Of a stretch of DNA of 39,903 nt, positions 22,707 to 30,348 are shown one piece after another (positions within the stretch are counted from its first letter, which is position 1; each line of letters starts with the position of its first letter). A program made the translations under genes and the position numbers. The notes under the pieces were generated by a model, which worked only from the letters and a program-made list of their open reading frames with translations, made no database searches and was not told where the DNA came from. The DNA is from Thermoproteota archaeon (GTDB lineage Archaea > Korarchaeota > Korarchaeia > Korarchaeales > Korarchaeaceae): the NCBI GenBank assembly GCA_027491735.1, contig JAOZGP010000025.1, positions 1 through 39,903 of the forward strand. Direction: 5' to 3'.

Positions 22707-24176
22707 ATGAGGTTGGACTTCTCAAATCCTGGTAAGAAGTGGAAGCTTTACGCGAGCCTTTTGAGCGATCAGAAGGAGTTAGGGCTTCCGTTTCCAAGAG
22801 AGTGGACGCATGAGAACTTTAAACTTCCTCCAAACTGGCGTGAAATCTTTCTAAAAAACATGGAGAGTGTTTTGAAGAAATATAGGTCGGTCAGACTGTT
22901 CATGGACCTCTGCGTTCACTGCGGTGCATGCGCCGACAAGTGCCCCTTCTTCTTGGCCACAAGAGATCCTCACAACATGCCTGTGGCCAGGCAGGATCTC
23001 TTCAGATCGGTCTACAAGAAGTTCTTCGATGCCTCCGGAAAGCTCCTTGGAACCACTGCTGGAGCGGTGAAGGATCTGGATGAGAAGGTGGTAGACGACT
23101 GGTACACCTACTTCTATCAATGCTCGGAGTGCAGGAGATGCGGGGTATTTTGTCCATACGGTATAGATACAGCAGAGATAACAATTGCTGCCAGGGAGGT
23201 TTTGCTCTCAATAGGACTGAGCACTAAGTCCACCACACAGTCCATAAACAAGTGCGAGTTCATAGGGAACCACTTGGGAATACCTCCAGCAGCGATGGCC
23301 AACTCTTTGGAGTTCATGGAGGAAGAGCTCAGGGAAGAGGGGTGGGATGTCGAGATCCCACTCAACAAGAAGGGGGCGGAGATACTGTTTGTCACGCCAT
23401 CGGCCGACTACTTCGGAGATCCACATTGGTACACGATGAAGGGGTATGTGAAGCTGTTCCATGTGCTGGACCTAGACTACACTCTAAGCACCTACGCCAG
23501 CGAGGGAGGGAACTTCGGGCTTTTCCTGAGCTACGAACACATGAAGAAGATAAACGCCAAGATATATAAGGAGGCAAAGAGGCTGGGCGTCAAGTGGATA
23601 CTAGGAGGGGAGTGCGGCCACATGTACCGGGTTGTTCACAACTTCATGGGGAGCATACACGAGGAGCCACCTGACTTCCTGGAGGAACCCGTCTCTCCTA
23701 TAACAGGGACGAAATTTAAGAACGCCGTCTCAACGAAGATGGTACATATATGTGAGTTCACGGCTGATCTCATAAAACACGGCAAGTTGAAGCTCGACCC
23801 ATCGAAGAATGATCAGTATGTGGTCACATATCACGATTCGTGCAATCCCGCTAGGGCAATGGGCCTCATAGAGGAGCCCAGATACATACTTAGGCATGTG
23901 TGCAACCACTACGTCGAGCTGGATCCGAGCGTCAACAGAGAGAGGACCATCTGCTGCACGGCTGGAGGCGGACTCCTCACAGATGAGTGTCTCGAGCTGA
24001 GGTATCAGGCTATAAAACCGAAAATAGATGCGATAAAGAGATCAGGAGCCAACTTCCTGGCACTCATATGTGCCATAGATAAGGCGGCCTTCCCAACCTA
24101 TATGAGGCATTACAAACTTCCGATAAGAGTGGGAGGAGTCCACGAGCTCGTCGGAAACGCTTTGGTTCCTCCATAA
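22707..24176 (+). CDS. dsrK: DsrK-like (HdrD-type) Fe-S protein
   Basis: Catalytic partner of DsrM, thought to reduce the DsrC trisulfide. Two 4Fe-4S motifs: C69, C72, C75, C79 (CVHCGACADKCP) and C139, C142, C145, C149 (CSECRRCGVFCP). A CCG-type site follows with C379 (HDSCNPAR), C416-C417 (TICCTAGGG) and C455 (LICAIDK). The last position reads CxxD where HdrB/HdrD have CxxC. An earlier GGECGHM at 301-306 stands in place of the first CCG. At 489 residues it matches DsrK. ATG start. A T-rich stretch (TTTTTCAACAACATTTTTT) follows the stop and may end the operon. Confidence 0.9.
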   Translation: MRLDFSNPGKKWKLYASLLSDQKELGLPFPREWTHENFKLPPNWREIFLKNMESVLKKYRSVRLFMDLCVHCGACADKCPFFLATRDPHNMPVARQDLFRSVYKKFFDASGKLLGTTAGAVKDLDEKVVDDWYTYFYQCSECRRCGVFCPYGIDTAEITIAAREVLLSIGLSTKSTTQSINKCEFIGNHLGIPPAAMANSLEFMEEELREEGWDVEIPLNKKGAEILFVTPSADYFGDPHWYTMKGYVKLFHVLDLDYTLSTYASEGGNFGLFLSYEHMKKINAKIYKEAKRLGVKWILGGECGHMYRVVHNFMGSIHEEPPDFLEEPVSPITGTKFKNAVSTKMVHICEFTADLIKHGKLKLDPSKNDQYVVTYHDSCNPARAMGLIEEPRYILRHVCNHYVELDPSVNRERTICCTAGGGLLTDECLELRYQAIKPKIDAIKRSGANFLALICAIDKAAFPTYMRHYKLPIRVGGVHELVGNALVPP

Positions 24177-24230
24177 CTTTTTCAACAACATTTTTTATCT
24201 TTCCTCCTTTAACTCCTCTGGAGAGAGGTG

Positions 24231-24614
24231 GTGCATCTGCTTGAGGAGGAGAACGTCACTAGGATAGGTATAGTGGCCTGTGAGAAGATAATGGATCGCA
24301 TGTGCCTAGGCTGCCTGAAATGCTTTAAATCCGCCGAAGATGGAGGAGGAATGTTTATGAACTATGAAAGCGCCAGAATCATGTTCATAACCTCCTGTGG
24401 AGGATGCCCTGGGTTCGTCATAAACAAAGTAGGCATGATGCTGAGAGAGGCCAAGTACTATGGGGCCGAGATAGATGTCATACACATAGGAACTTGCATT
24501 AAGAGTGCTGTCGAGGTGGGCAAGTGCCCAATAAACATAAACGAGCTTAAGGCGAAGCTTGAGGAGAAGTTCAAGAAGCCTGTGGTTATCGGCACGCACC
24601 CCTATCCTCCATGA
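24231..24614 (+). CDS. CGGC-type cysteine-rich redox/metal protein
   Basis: About 128 residues. Cysteines occur in clusters: CLGCLKC, a CGGC core in FITSCGGCPGF, and GTCIKS followed by GKCP. This resembles the CGGC domain of uncharacterised archaeal and bacterial proteins that may bind a metal or a thiol ligand. It starts at one of two adjacent GTG codons (24228 or 24231) after GAGAGG, 50 bases after dsrK. The T-rich gap suggests partial separation from the operon. Position between dsrK and the ferredoxin makes a sulfur redox role plausible. No activity is known to me. Confidence 0.7.
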   Translation: MHLLEEENVTRIGIVACEKIMDRMCLGCLKCFKSAEDGGGMFMNYESARIMFITSCGGCPGFVINKVGMMLREAKYYGAEIDVIHIGTCIKSAVEVGKCPININELKAKLEEKFKKPVVIGTHPYPP

Positions 24615-24625
24615 GGAAGGCCACC

Positions 24626-24636
24626 TTTATATAAAA
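24626..24636 (+). promoter_or_regulatory. TATA box of the ferredoxin gene
   Basis: TTTATATAAAA lies 35-45 bases before the GTG at 24670. GAGGTG at 24662-24667 would sit in the short leader. The ferredoxin therefore seems to have its own promoter within the dsr region. Confidence 0.6.
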
Positions 24637-24669
24637 GCAGCAAGAGGTAAGGATGAGAGGTGAGGTGCT

Positions 24670-24885
24670 GTGGGAAAGAAGGTCCTGATTTCCGTCGATT
24701 ACGCATGCTGCCAGGGATGTGGTACTTGTGCGGCCATAGCTCCCGATCTATTCGAGCTTAGGGATGACGGCAAAGCTTGGCCGGTCCAAGACGTCGTTGA
24801 ACTCGATGATGAGCAGATGAAGCTCTTGGAGGAGGCCATGAGAGACTGTCCCCTGCACTGTATCAGTTACCAGGAACAAGAGTAG
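24670..24885 (+). CDS. Single-cluster [4Fe-4S] ferredoxin
   Basis: The 71-residue ferredoxin has CQGCGTC (residues 14-20) plus the distal CPLHC near residue 61, the pattern of a monocluster ferredoxin. A cysteine precedes the first ligand (ACCQGC) and another follows the last. It is acidic in its middle, as usual for soluble electron carriers. It lies 473 bases before dsrA. It is the obvious soluble electron donor or acceptor of the locus, for example for DsrAB. GTG start with a good Shine-Dalgarno sequence. Confidence 0.88.
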   Translation: MGKKVLISVDYACCQGCGTCAAIAPDLFELRDDGKAWPVQDVVELDDEQMKLLEEAMRDCPLHCISYQEQE

Positions 24886-25313
24886 GTTCTCTCGAGGAAT
24901 CATATGTCTTTAATTTTTCATACCGCCCTTCTCCTTTTTATAAAATCCGCTACATTTATGTGATGGATGAGCTAGCGTTCCACACGACCCTCCACTTGCT
25001 TCAACATAGCAGCTCCTTTTTTATGTACAGCTGAGCTTGTTCATAGATAGAAAGCTTTGAATACTTAAACTTCCCTCATCCATCGGCTTTAGCAGGCTTC
25101 TCGACTGCATGCCGGTCTAAGGTTGTGCTCGGTTACCACTAAAACCTGGTGAGTCAGCCTAAAACCTTCAGTGCGCTCCGAGCGGAACAATCAGTGACTC
25201 AGCGTGCGGAATGGAAGTCGCTACCTAAAGACTGCGGTGGCTCACAGAGTGGATCTGAAAAAAGTAAACCTTCCTGGAGGCATCATATCTTACGGAGTTT
25301 AGGTGTCCCCAAC

Positions 25314-25329
25314 TTAAAATTTAATAAAT
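25314..25329 (+). promoter_or_regulatory. TATA-like tract of the dsrAB operon
   Basis: TTAAAATTTAATAAAT lies about 37 bases before the dsrA ATG. Transcription would start near 25348, at the G-tract that serves as the ribosome-binding site. Confidence 0.5.
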
Positions 25330-25355
25330 TCCCCCTTTTGGATTGATTGGGGGAA
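25329..25355. promoter_or_regulatory. Inverted repeat between dsrA TATA tract and start codon (candidate operator)
   Basis: TTCCCCC (25329-25335) and GGGGGAA (25349-25355) are perfect inverted copies 13 bases apart. The right arm is also the Shine-Dalgarno sequence of dsrA. The left arm lies between the TATA tract and the expected start site, so protein binding here would control sulfite reductase transcription. Confidence 0.45.
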
Positions 25356-25358
25356 ATT

Positions 25359-26567
25359 ATGTCCCTTGAGTTGAATATCGACGAGTTGAAGAAAGAGCTG
25401 GAGAAGAAGCCCTGGCTTATTGAAGAGCTGAAAAAGGGACCTTGGCCCGGATTCATAACGGAGTACGAGAGAATGGCTGCGAGGAAGGAGATAACAAAGA
25501 GGATGATGTGTCAGCTGGAGCTCTCTTACAGGAATAGGACCACCCTCTGGAAGCACGGTGGTGCCGTCACCGTTAAGGGATACGGTGGAGGTGTTATAGG
25601 AAGGTACAGTATGATACCTGAGATAGGACCACCCTCTGGAAGCCATACTTTCAGGGTTAACCAGCCAGCTGGTTGGTTCTACAAAACGGACAAGCTCAGA
25701 GCCATATGTGAAGTCTGGGAGAAGTATGGGAGCGGTCTGATGAACCTACATGGCTCCACAGGAGACATAATCCTGCTTGGAGTGGACTCTCCAGAAGTTC
25801 AGGAATGCTTTGAGAATCTCTTGGATGTTGGCTACGACCTAGGAGGATCTGGCTCCGTTCTCAGGTCCTTAAGCTGTTGCAAAGGTCCGGCTCTATGTGA
25901 GTGGGCCCTGATAGACACACTTGACCTATACCACGATCTGACCATGACCTATCAGGACTACCTCCACAGGCCTCACTGGCCCTACAAGTTCAAGATCAAG
26001 ATCTCCGGTTGTCCGAATGATTGTGTGGCGGCTAAGGGAAGAGCTGATCTAGCTGTGATAGGCACTTGGAGGGATGAGATTCAGATAGACCAGGAGGAGG
26101 TTAGAAACTACGTAAAGAGCGGTCTCGACATAGAACATATAGTGAAGAACTGTCCCACAAAGGCCATGAGTTGGGACGGAAACGAACTTAAGATAGACAA
26201 CAAGGAGTGCGTCAGGTGTATGTACTGCATAAACAAGATGCCCAAGGCCCTCAAACCGGGTAAGGACAGGGGAGCTACCCTGCTGCTTGGAGGCAAAGCA
26301 ACAATCCTGCACACAGCCTTCATAGGCTGGGTTATAGTCCCATTCATGAAGATAGAGAAACCCTACAAGGAGCTCAAGGAGCTGTTGGAGAAGATGTGGG
26401 ACTGGTGGGATGAGCACGGCAGGTACAGGGAAAGGATTGGAGAGCTGGTCTACAGACTAGGGATGAACGAGTTCCTTAGAGCTGTCGGATTGCCCGCGGT
26501 ACCGCAGATGGTGTGGCACCCAAGGAACAACCCGTACATCTTCTGGAGGCCTGAGGAGCTGGAGTGA
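25359..26567 (+). CDS. dsrA: Dissimilatory sulfite reductase alpha subunit
   Basis: Catalytic complex with DsrB that reduces sulfite with siroheme and [4Fe-4S] clusters. Siroheme-coupled cluster ligands are C174 and C180 ([11 protein letters not shown]) and C218 and C222 (ISGCPNDCV). The inserted ferredoxin domain carries C265, C284, C287 and C290 ([15 protein letters not shown]). [11 protein letters not shown] and RVNQP are conserved DsrA segments. ATG at 25359 follows GGGGGA; an in-frame TTG at 25347 lies inside the Shine-Dalgarno region and is not used. It is 402 residues, near family length. A 21-base perfect repeat occurs twice inside the gene in different frames (see findings). Reductive versus oxidative type cannot be settled by eye. 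Confidence 0.97.
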   Translation: MSLELNIDELKKELEKKPWLIEELKKGPWPGFITEYERMAARKEITKRMMCQLELSYRNRTTLWKHGGAVTVKGYGGGVIGRYSMIPEIGPPSGSHTFRVNQPAGWFYKTDKLRAICEVWEKYGSGLMNLHGSTGDIILLGVDSPEVQECFENLLDVGYDLGGSGSVLRSLSCCKGPALCEWALIDTLDLYHDLTMTYQDYLHRPHWPYKFKIKISGCPNDCVAAKGRADLAVIGTWRDEIQIDQEEVRNYVKSGLDIEHIVKNCPTKAMSWDGNELKIDNKECVRCMYCINKMPKALKPGKDRGATLLLGGKATILHTAFIGWVIVPFMKIEKPYKELKELLEKMWDWWDEHGRYRERIGELVYRLGMNEFLRAVGLPAVPQMVWHPRNNPYIFWRPEELE

Positions 26568-26578
26568 GGTGATAAATT

Positions 26579-27676
26579 ATGGCGCAAAAAGTTAGTAAGG
26601 ATTACTGGAGCAAGATCATGAGGGGTCCCCCGTATTATGGGGACATGCTCCACCCCATCCTGAAGAAGAACTATGGCAAATGGAAGTATCACGAGCATGT
26701 GAAGCCGGGTGTGGTTAAATACGTGGCAGAATCCGGTGATGTCCTGTACACGGTCAAAGCTGCCATACCAAAGATTCTAAGCGTGGACACAGTCAGGGTC
26801 CTCTGCGACATAGCCGATAAATACAGCGACGGCTACCTCAAGTTCACCAGCAGACATGCTGCTCAGTTCCTCATTACCGATGAGAGCAAGATAGACCCGT
26901 TGATAGATGAGCTGGAGAGTAAGGGCTTCCCCGTTGGTGGTACTGGAAAATCCTTCAAGCCGATAATCCATACGATAGGCTGGAATCACTGCCACACCGC
27001 TATATATGATGCTCCTGGCCTGGCTAAGGCGATATCCGATGAGCTCTTTGAGTACTGGAAGAAACCTGATCTTCCTGCTAAGCTGAAGATAGCGTTGGCG
27101 TGCTGTCTTAACATGTGTGGTGCCATACATTGCTCCGACATAGCCATAGTTGGTCTGCACAGGACTCCTCCAGTGGTGGACGACGAGATTGTGTCCAAGT
27201 TTTGTGAGATACCCAGTACTATAGCTGGATGTCCTACCTTCGCACTCAAGCCCAAGGTTCTAGGTCCAGGAAAGAGGAGCATTGAGGTGGATCCAAAGAA
27301 GTGCATGGGATGCGGAAACTGCTATTCTGTCTGCCCCGGAATGAAGATCTTCAATCCGAAGTACGACTGTCTCTCCATATGGGTCGGAGGCAAGATACCC
27401 GACTCCAAGACGCCGCCCAAGTTCTCCAGGCTCATAATCCCGTATGTGCCCAACAATCCGCCGAGATGGCCTGAGGTAACTGAAATCGTGAAGAAGATAG
27501 TGGACCTCTGGAGGAAACACGCGAGACCTGATGAGAGGATAGGAGAGTGGATAGAGAGGATAGGCTGGGAGAGATTCTTCAAGCTTGCCGGCTTGGAGTT
27601 CACGGAGAAGCACATCGACACTTACCTGTTCTCCGTCAGGGACTTCAGGAGTTCCACCCAGTTCAAGTGGGAGTGA
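26579..27676 (+). CDS. dsrB: Dissimilatory sulfite reductase beta subunit
   Basis: Partner of DsrA, 11 bases downstream, with GGAGTGAGGTGA before its ATG. Cluster and siroheme-region cysteines C138 (WNHCHT), C175/C176, C180 and C185 (ACCLNMCGAIHCSDIAI) match archaeal DsrB. The ferredoxin domain holds C218, C242, C245, C248 and C252 (KKCMGCGNCYSVCPG). The IIPYVPNNPPRWPEV segment is a hallmark of DsrB. Full length at 365 residues. The operon ends here; no dsrD follows directly, and the T-rich run after the stop looks like a terminator. Confidence 0.97.
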   Translation: MAQKVSKDYWSKIMRGPPYYGDMLHPILKKNYGKWKYHEHVKPGVVKYVAESGDVLYTVKAAIPKILSVDTVRVLCDIADKYSDGYLKFTSRHAAQFLITDESKIDPLIDELESKGFPVGGTGKSFKPIIHTIGWNHCHTAIYDAPGLAKAISDELFEYWKKPDLPAKLKIALACCLNMCGAIHCSDIAIVGLHRTPPVVDDEIVSKFCEIPSTIAGCPTFALKPKVLGPGKRSIEVDPKKCMGCGNCYSVCPGMKIFNPKYDCLSIWVGGKIPDSKTPPKFSRLIIPYVPNNPPRWPEVTEIVKKIVDLWRKHARPDERIGEWIERIGWERFFKLAGLEFTEKHIDTYLFSVRDFRSSTQFKWE

Positions 27677-27688
27677 CTCCTCTCTCCC

Positions 27689-27706
27689 CTTTGTTTTTTA
27701 TAGAGA
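27689..27706 (+). terminator. T-rich archaeal terminator after dsrB
   Basis: CCCTTTGTTTTTTATAG starts about 13 bases after the dsrB stop. T-runs like this end archaeal transcription without a hairpin. The next gene is on the other strand. Confidence 0.4.
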
Positions 27707-27820
27707 TCTACCACAGGAGAACACCTGTTTTAATGATTCCTTGATGTTCCTAATGGAGTTGGAGTAGTTTACTTCTAAATAAAATAATAAAATAAAGAGA
27801 AGAGAAAGAGGTAACAAATC

Positions 27821-28714
27821 CTATATGAGCTTCGCTGAGCTGAGTATCCTCCTCATCGATTCAACTACCTCTTCAGGCTCCTTCATCAGAGGAGGTCTGA
27901 CATAAGGCTTCACAGGAGTCCTCATTAGGAAAAGAGCTGTTTTTATTGCTGTGGGGAATGAAGACGCTACATCGTAGACCCTCACAACATTGATGAGTCT
28001 CCTATGGAGCTCGACAGCCCTCTTGAGATCTCCCTCCATGAACGCCCTGTAGATGCCCACATGGATCTCGGGAGCGAAGTTTGCACAGGCCATGATCCCT
28101 CCATCTCCTCCCATCGCCAGGACGTTGAGCAGGTGATCGTCTAGGCCGGTGAGGACAGAGAAATCTCTCCTTACGGACTTAACCTCCAGGATAAGATTTC
28201 TCATGTATGTGACACTGTCGTAGGTAACCTTTGCTCCAGCAACACCGCTGTGCTCCGCAGCCAATCTTCTGTAGACGCTTACCGGTATCATGTTCCCGGT
28301 GAGGCTCGGTATGTTGTAAATTATCAAAGGAAGGTCAACCCTCTCAGCTATCCTGGAGAAGTGGAGGCAGAGGTTATCCTCCCTGAGCTTGAAGAAGAAG
28401 GGTGGTGTTGCTATGACTCCATCAGCACCGAGATTCTTCATCTCCTTTCCCATCTCAATGGCCCTCTCAGTGTCGTTAGAGCTTATTCCAGGAATGACCT
28501 TCACTCTTCCTCCTACCTCATCGAGGACCGCTTCAACTAATCTGAGACCTTCCTCCTCCTTCAGATGCACAAACTCCCCGGTGGTGGAGTAGGGAAACAC
28601 GCCGGAGACCTGAGAATCTGCCAATCGCTTTGCTAGCCATCTGGCAGCATCTAGATCCAGGGAAAGGTCCTCCTTGAAGGGGGTTATCATGGGAACTATC
28701 ACACCCGAGAACAT
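27821..28714 (-). CDS. DapA/KDG-aldolase family (class I lyase)
   Basis: TIM-barrel aldolase of the dihydrodipicolinate synthase/N-acetylneuraminate lyase/KDG aldolase family. GVIVPMITPFKED, FPYSTTGEFVHL, LIIYNIPSLTGN (Tyr general acid) and the Schiff-base lysine in GVAGAKVTYDS are present. About 297 residues is full length. I chose the ATG at 28714, which follows AGGGGGA by 6 bases, over the TTG or ATG eight residues upstream. Sequence alone does not tell lysine biosynthesis (DapA) from sugar-acid cleavage. The STTGEF motif and absence of neighbouring lysine genes lean toward a 2-keto-3-deoxy sugar-acid aldolase, with low certainty. Confidence 0.85.
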   Translation of the reverse strand: MFSGVIVPMITPFKEDLSLDLDAARWLAKRLADSQVSGVFPYSTTGEFVHLKEEEGLRLVEAVLDEVGGRVKVIPGISSNDTERAIEMGKEMKNLGADGVIATPPFFFKLREDNLCLHFSRIAERVDLPLIIYNIPSLTGNMIPVSVYRRLAAEHSGVAGAKVTYDSVTYMRNLILEVKSVRRDFSVLTGLDDHLLNVLAMGGDGGIMACANFAPEIHVGIYRAFMEGDLKRAVELHRRLINVVRVYDVASSFPTAIKTALFLMRTPVKPYVRPPLMKEPEEVVESMRRILSSAKLI

Positions 28715-28764
28715 GTTGAATCCCCCTATTTTCAGCACAGCTAAAGTTAAGAGTTATTCCTCGA

Positions 28765-29070
28765 TCAGCGGAGTGTTGAGGTCCTCTTCAGACGGAACAC
28801 AACGGTTCCGCCGCAGGTGAAGGGAGCTCCTGGATCCGGACACTGAATGTACCCTTCATCCTCTGAGAAGCCTATTCCCAATGTCTTAGCAGATATTCCA
28901 TGGGAGAGCGGAGAGAGAAGGCTTATCATCCCGACAAGAGCGTGTATGCATATTTTATCACCCCTCAACAGAAACCCATCGACGAAAAAACGATCGCCTT
29001 CAACATATCCAGCAGCGCACCTTCCCCTCACCTCATGGACCTCGACGACGACCCTGTGAAGAACGCACAT
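28765..29070 (-). CDS. TIGR04076-family small protein
   Basis: The 101-residue protein matches my memory of the TIGR04076 pattern: an opening beta-strand with EVRGRCAAGYVEGDRFFV, then GDKICIHALVGMISLLSP, and a late CPDPGAPFTCGGTVVFRL. Conserved cysteines occur at the start, in the middle (KICIHA) and in the CPDP segment. Function is unknown; family members are thought to be small cytosolic proteins. ATG at 29070 lies near AAAATTTAAGG, so a near-leaderless message is possible. It is divergent from the CDF transporter, and the two share a 56-base promoter region. Confidence 0.7.
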   Translation of the reverse strand: MCVLHRVVVEVHEVRGRCAAGYVEGDRFFVDGFLLRGDKICIHALVGMISLLSPLSHGISAKTLGIGFSEDEGYIQCPDPGAPFTCGGTVVFRLKRTSTLR

Positions 29071-29126
29071 CAGAGACTCAATAACGGCCCATCCTTAAAT
29101 TTTTAGTCCTCACCGATCCTCCTGAG

Positions 29127-30344
29127 ATGAAGGGAGCCGAGTACATACTGGCGTCGCTGCTGGCCACCTGCCTAGCAGTCGCACTAAGGGTCTTCGCTGT
29201 GGTCGCGAAGGGCAACCTGGCCATAGTGTTCGAGGTTCTTCACGCGGGCATGGATGTGATGATAACGTTGATGGTGCTCATCTCAATAGTGATCACAGAA
29301 TCGAGGATCTCCGAGAGGTTTCCCTATGGTCTCTACAAGCTCGAGGACCTCGTAACCCTGATCGTGGTGGTGATGATGATGATCTCCGGAGTAGATCTCC
29401 TGATCTCCGGGGCGAAAAAGAGTCCCTTCCCCACAAACATCGATCAGGTAATGGCCCAGCTCCTGAGCCTGATACCTCTACAGGCATCGGCGTTCACAAG
29501 GAGCAAGGCAGCTCAGGTGATGAGGTCGCCCGCCCTCAGGGCTGATGCTGTTCACTGTCAGGTTGATGTGCTGGAGGGTCTTGGAGTCGCTCTCGGGCTC
29601 TTCTGGTTTATTGCGTCAGGACGATCAACGGCTTACACCGTCGCTCTAATTATTGCTGCTCTTGGATTCTTTTTATCTGCTTTTAAGGTCGGCAGAGAGG
29701 CCATTCTGGCGATCCTCGACATGCCGAAGGATAAAATGCTGTGCAGCAGGATAGCTGAGCTATCGAGATCGGTGGACGGGGTGACCAGGGTGAGCTCGGT
29801 CAGGGCCAGATGGGCAGGTCCGGTCATGTTCGTGGAGGTGGTCCTAGAGGTCAAGGCAGCAATGACCGTTGAGGAAGCTCACATAATAAGCAATAGAGTT
29901 GAAGAGCTCGTGAAAAGTAGAATAGAAGGAGTTCGAAGGATAACGGTCCACATAGAGCCCAGCATAAGGGAGAATCTCCTGATAGCTCTTCCCATCTGCG
30001 AAGGGAGAGTATGCAGGCAGTTCGCTAAGGCCGAGAGGTTCCTTCTCGTCAAAGTTAGGGGTAACAAGGTCATCTTGAGGAGGGAGTTCTTCACAGGCCC
30101 TGTTGAAAGGATGCTCTGGGGTGCTGAGATTTCGGAGAAGCTTGCCGAAGTGGGAGTTACGGACGTGATATTGTTTAATATAGGAGAAATAGCCTTCTCA
30201 ATACTCCTAAGACACGAGGTTTTCGTCTGGAGAGCTAAAACCGATGATCCTAACGAAAACATAAGGCTTCTCATGGAGAGGAAGCTAGATAGGATCAAGA
30301 AGCCTACGAAAGAGGCGTCTTGGCGCACTTCCCAGGGAGAGTGA
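29127..30344 (+). CDS. CDF-family metal transporter fused to a NifX/NifB-like domain
   Basis: N-terminal CDF module with about six helices. Metal ligands of the family appear as HAGMD (helix 2, near residue 39) and ADAVHCQVD (helix 5). Residues about 215-275 form the cytosolic ferredoxin-like CTD with VRARWAGPVMFVEVVLEV. From residue about 284 a second domain follows (LPICEGRVCRQFAKAERFLL ... KLAEVGVTDVILFNIGE), matching the dinitrogenase iron-molybdenum cofactor biosynthesis (NifX/NifB C-terminal) fold. It presumably exports divalent metal, with the extra domain sensing a metal cluster or metal state. ATG start. The TatD gene begins 5 bases after the stop, so they are one operon. Confidence 0.8.
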   Translation: MKGAEYILASLLATCLAVALRVFAVVAKGNLAIVFEVLHAGMDVMITLMVLISIVITESRISERFPYGLYKLEDLVTLIVVVMMMISGVDLLISGAKKSPFPTNIDQVMAQLLSLIPLQASAFTRSKAAQVMRSPALRADAVHCQVDVLEGLGVALGLFWFIASGRSTAYTVALIIAALGFFLSAFKVGREAILAILDMPKDKMLCSRIAELSRSVDGVTRVSSVRARWAGPVMFVEVVLEVKAAMTVEEAHIISNRVEELVKSRIEGVRRITVHIEPSIRENLLIALPICEGRVCRQFAKAERFLLVKVRGNKVILRREFFTGPVERMLWGAEISEKLAEVGVTDVILFNIGEIAFSILLRHEVFVWRAKTDDPNENIRLLMERKLDRIKKPTKEASWRTSQGE

Positions 30345-30348
30345 GCAC

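Larger units (their letters stand above)
24886..25358. other. 473-base gap upstream of dsrA
   Basis: The first part is T-rich and probably holds the ferredoxin terminator (CTCCTTTTTATAAAATCC, about 24931-24948). From about 25090 to 25300 composition becomes GC-richer and protein-like. One frame reads SQPKTFSALRAEQSVTQRAEW with a single upstream stop, and may be the decayed tail of a transposon protein. No tRNA cloverleaf was found by eye. The last 45 bases hold the dsrA promoter. Confidence 0.4.

Noticed and set aside
25080-25160. Possible intron-containing tRNA upstream of dsrA
   Set aside because: Words such as GGTCTAAGG and GGTTACCAC suggested arms, but no T-loop (GTTCRANYC) or acceptor pairing could be fitted.
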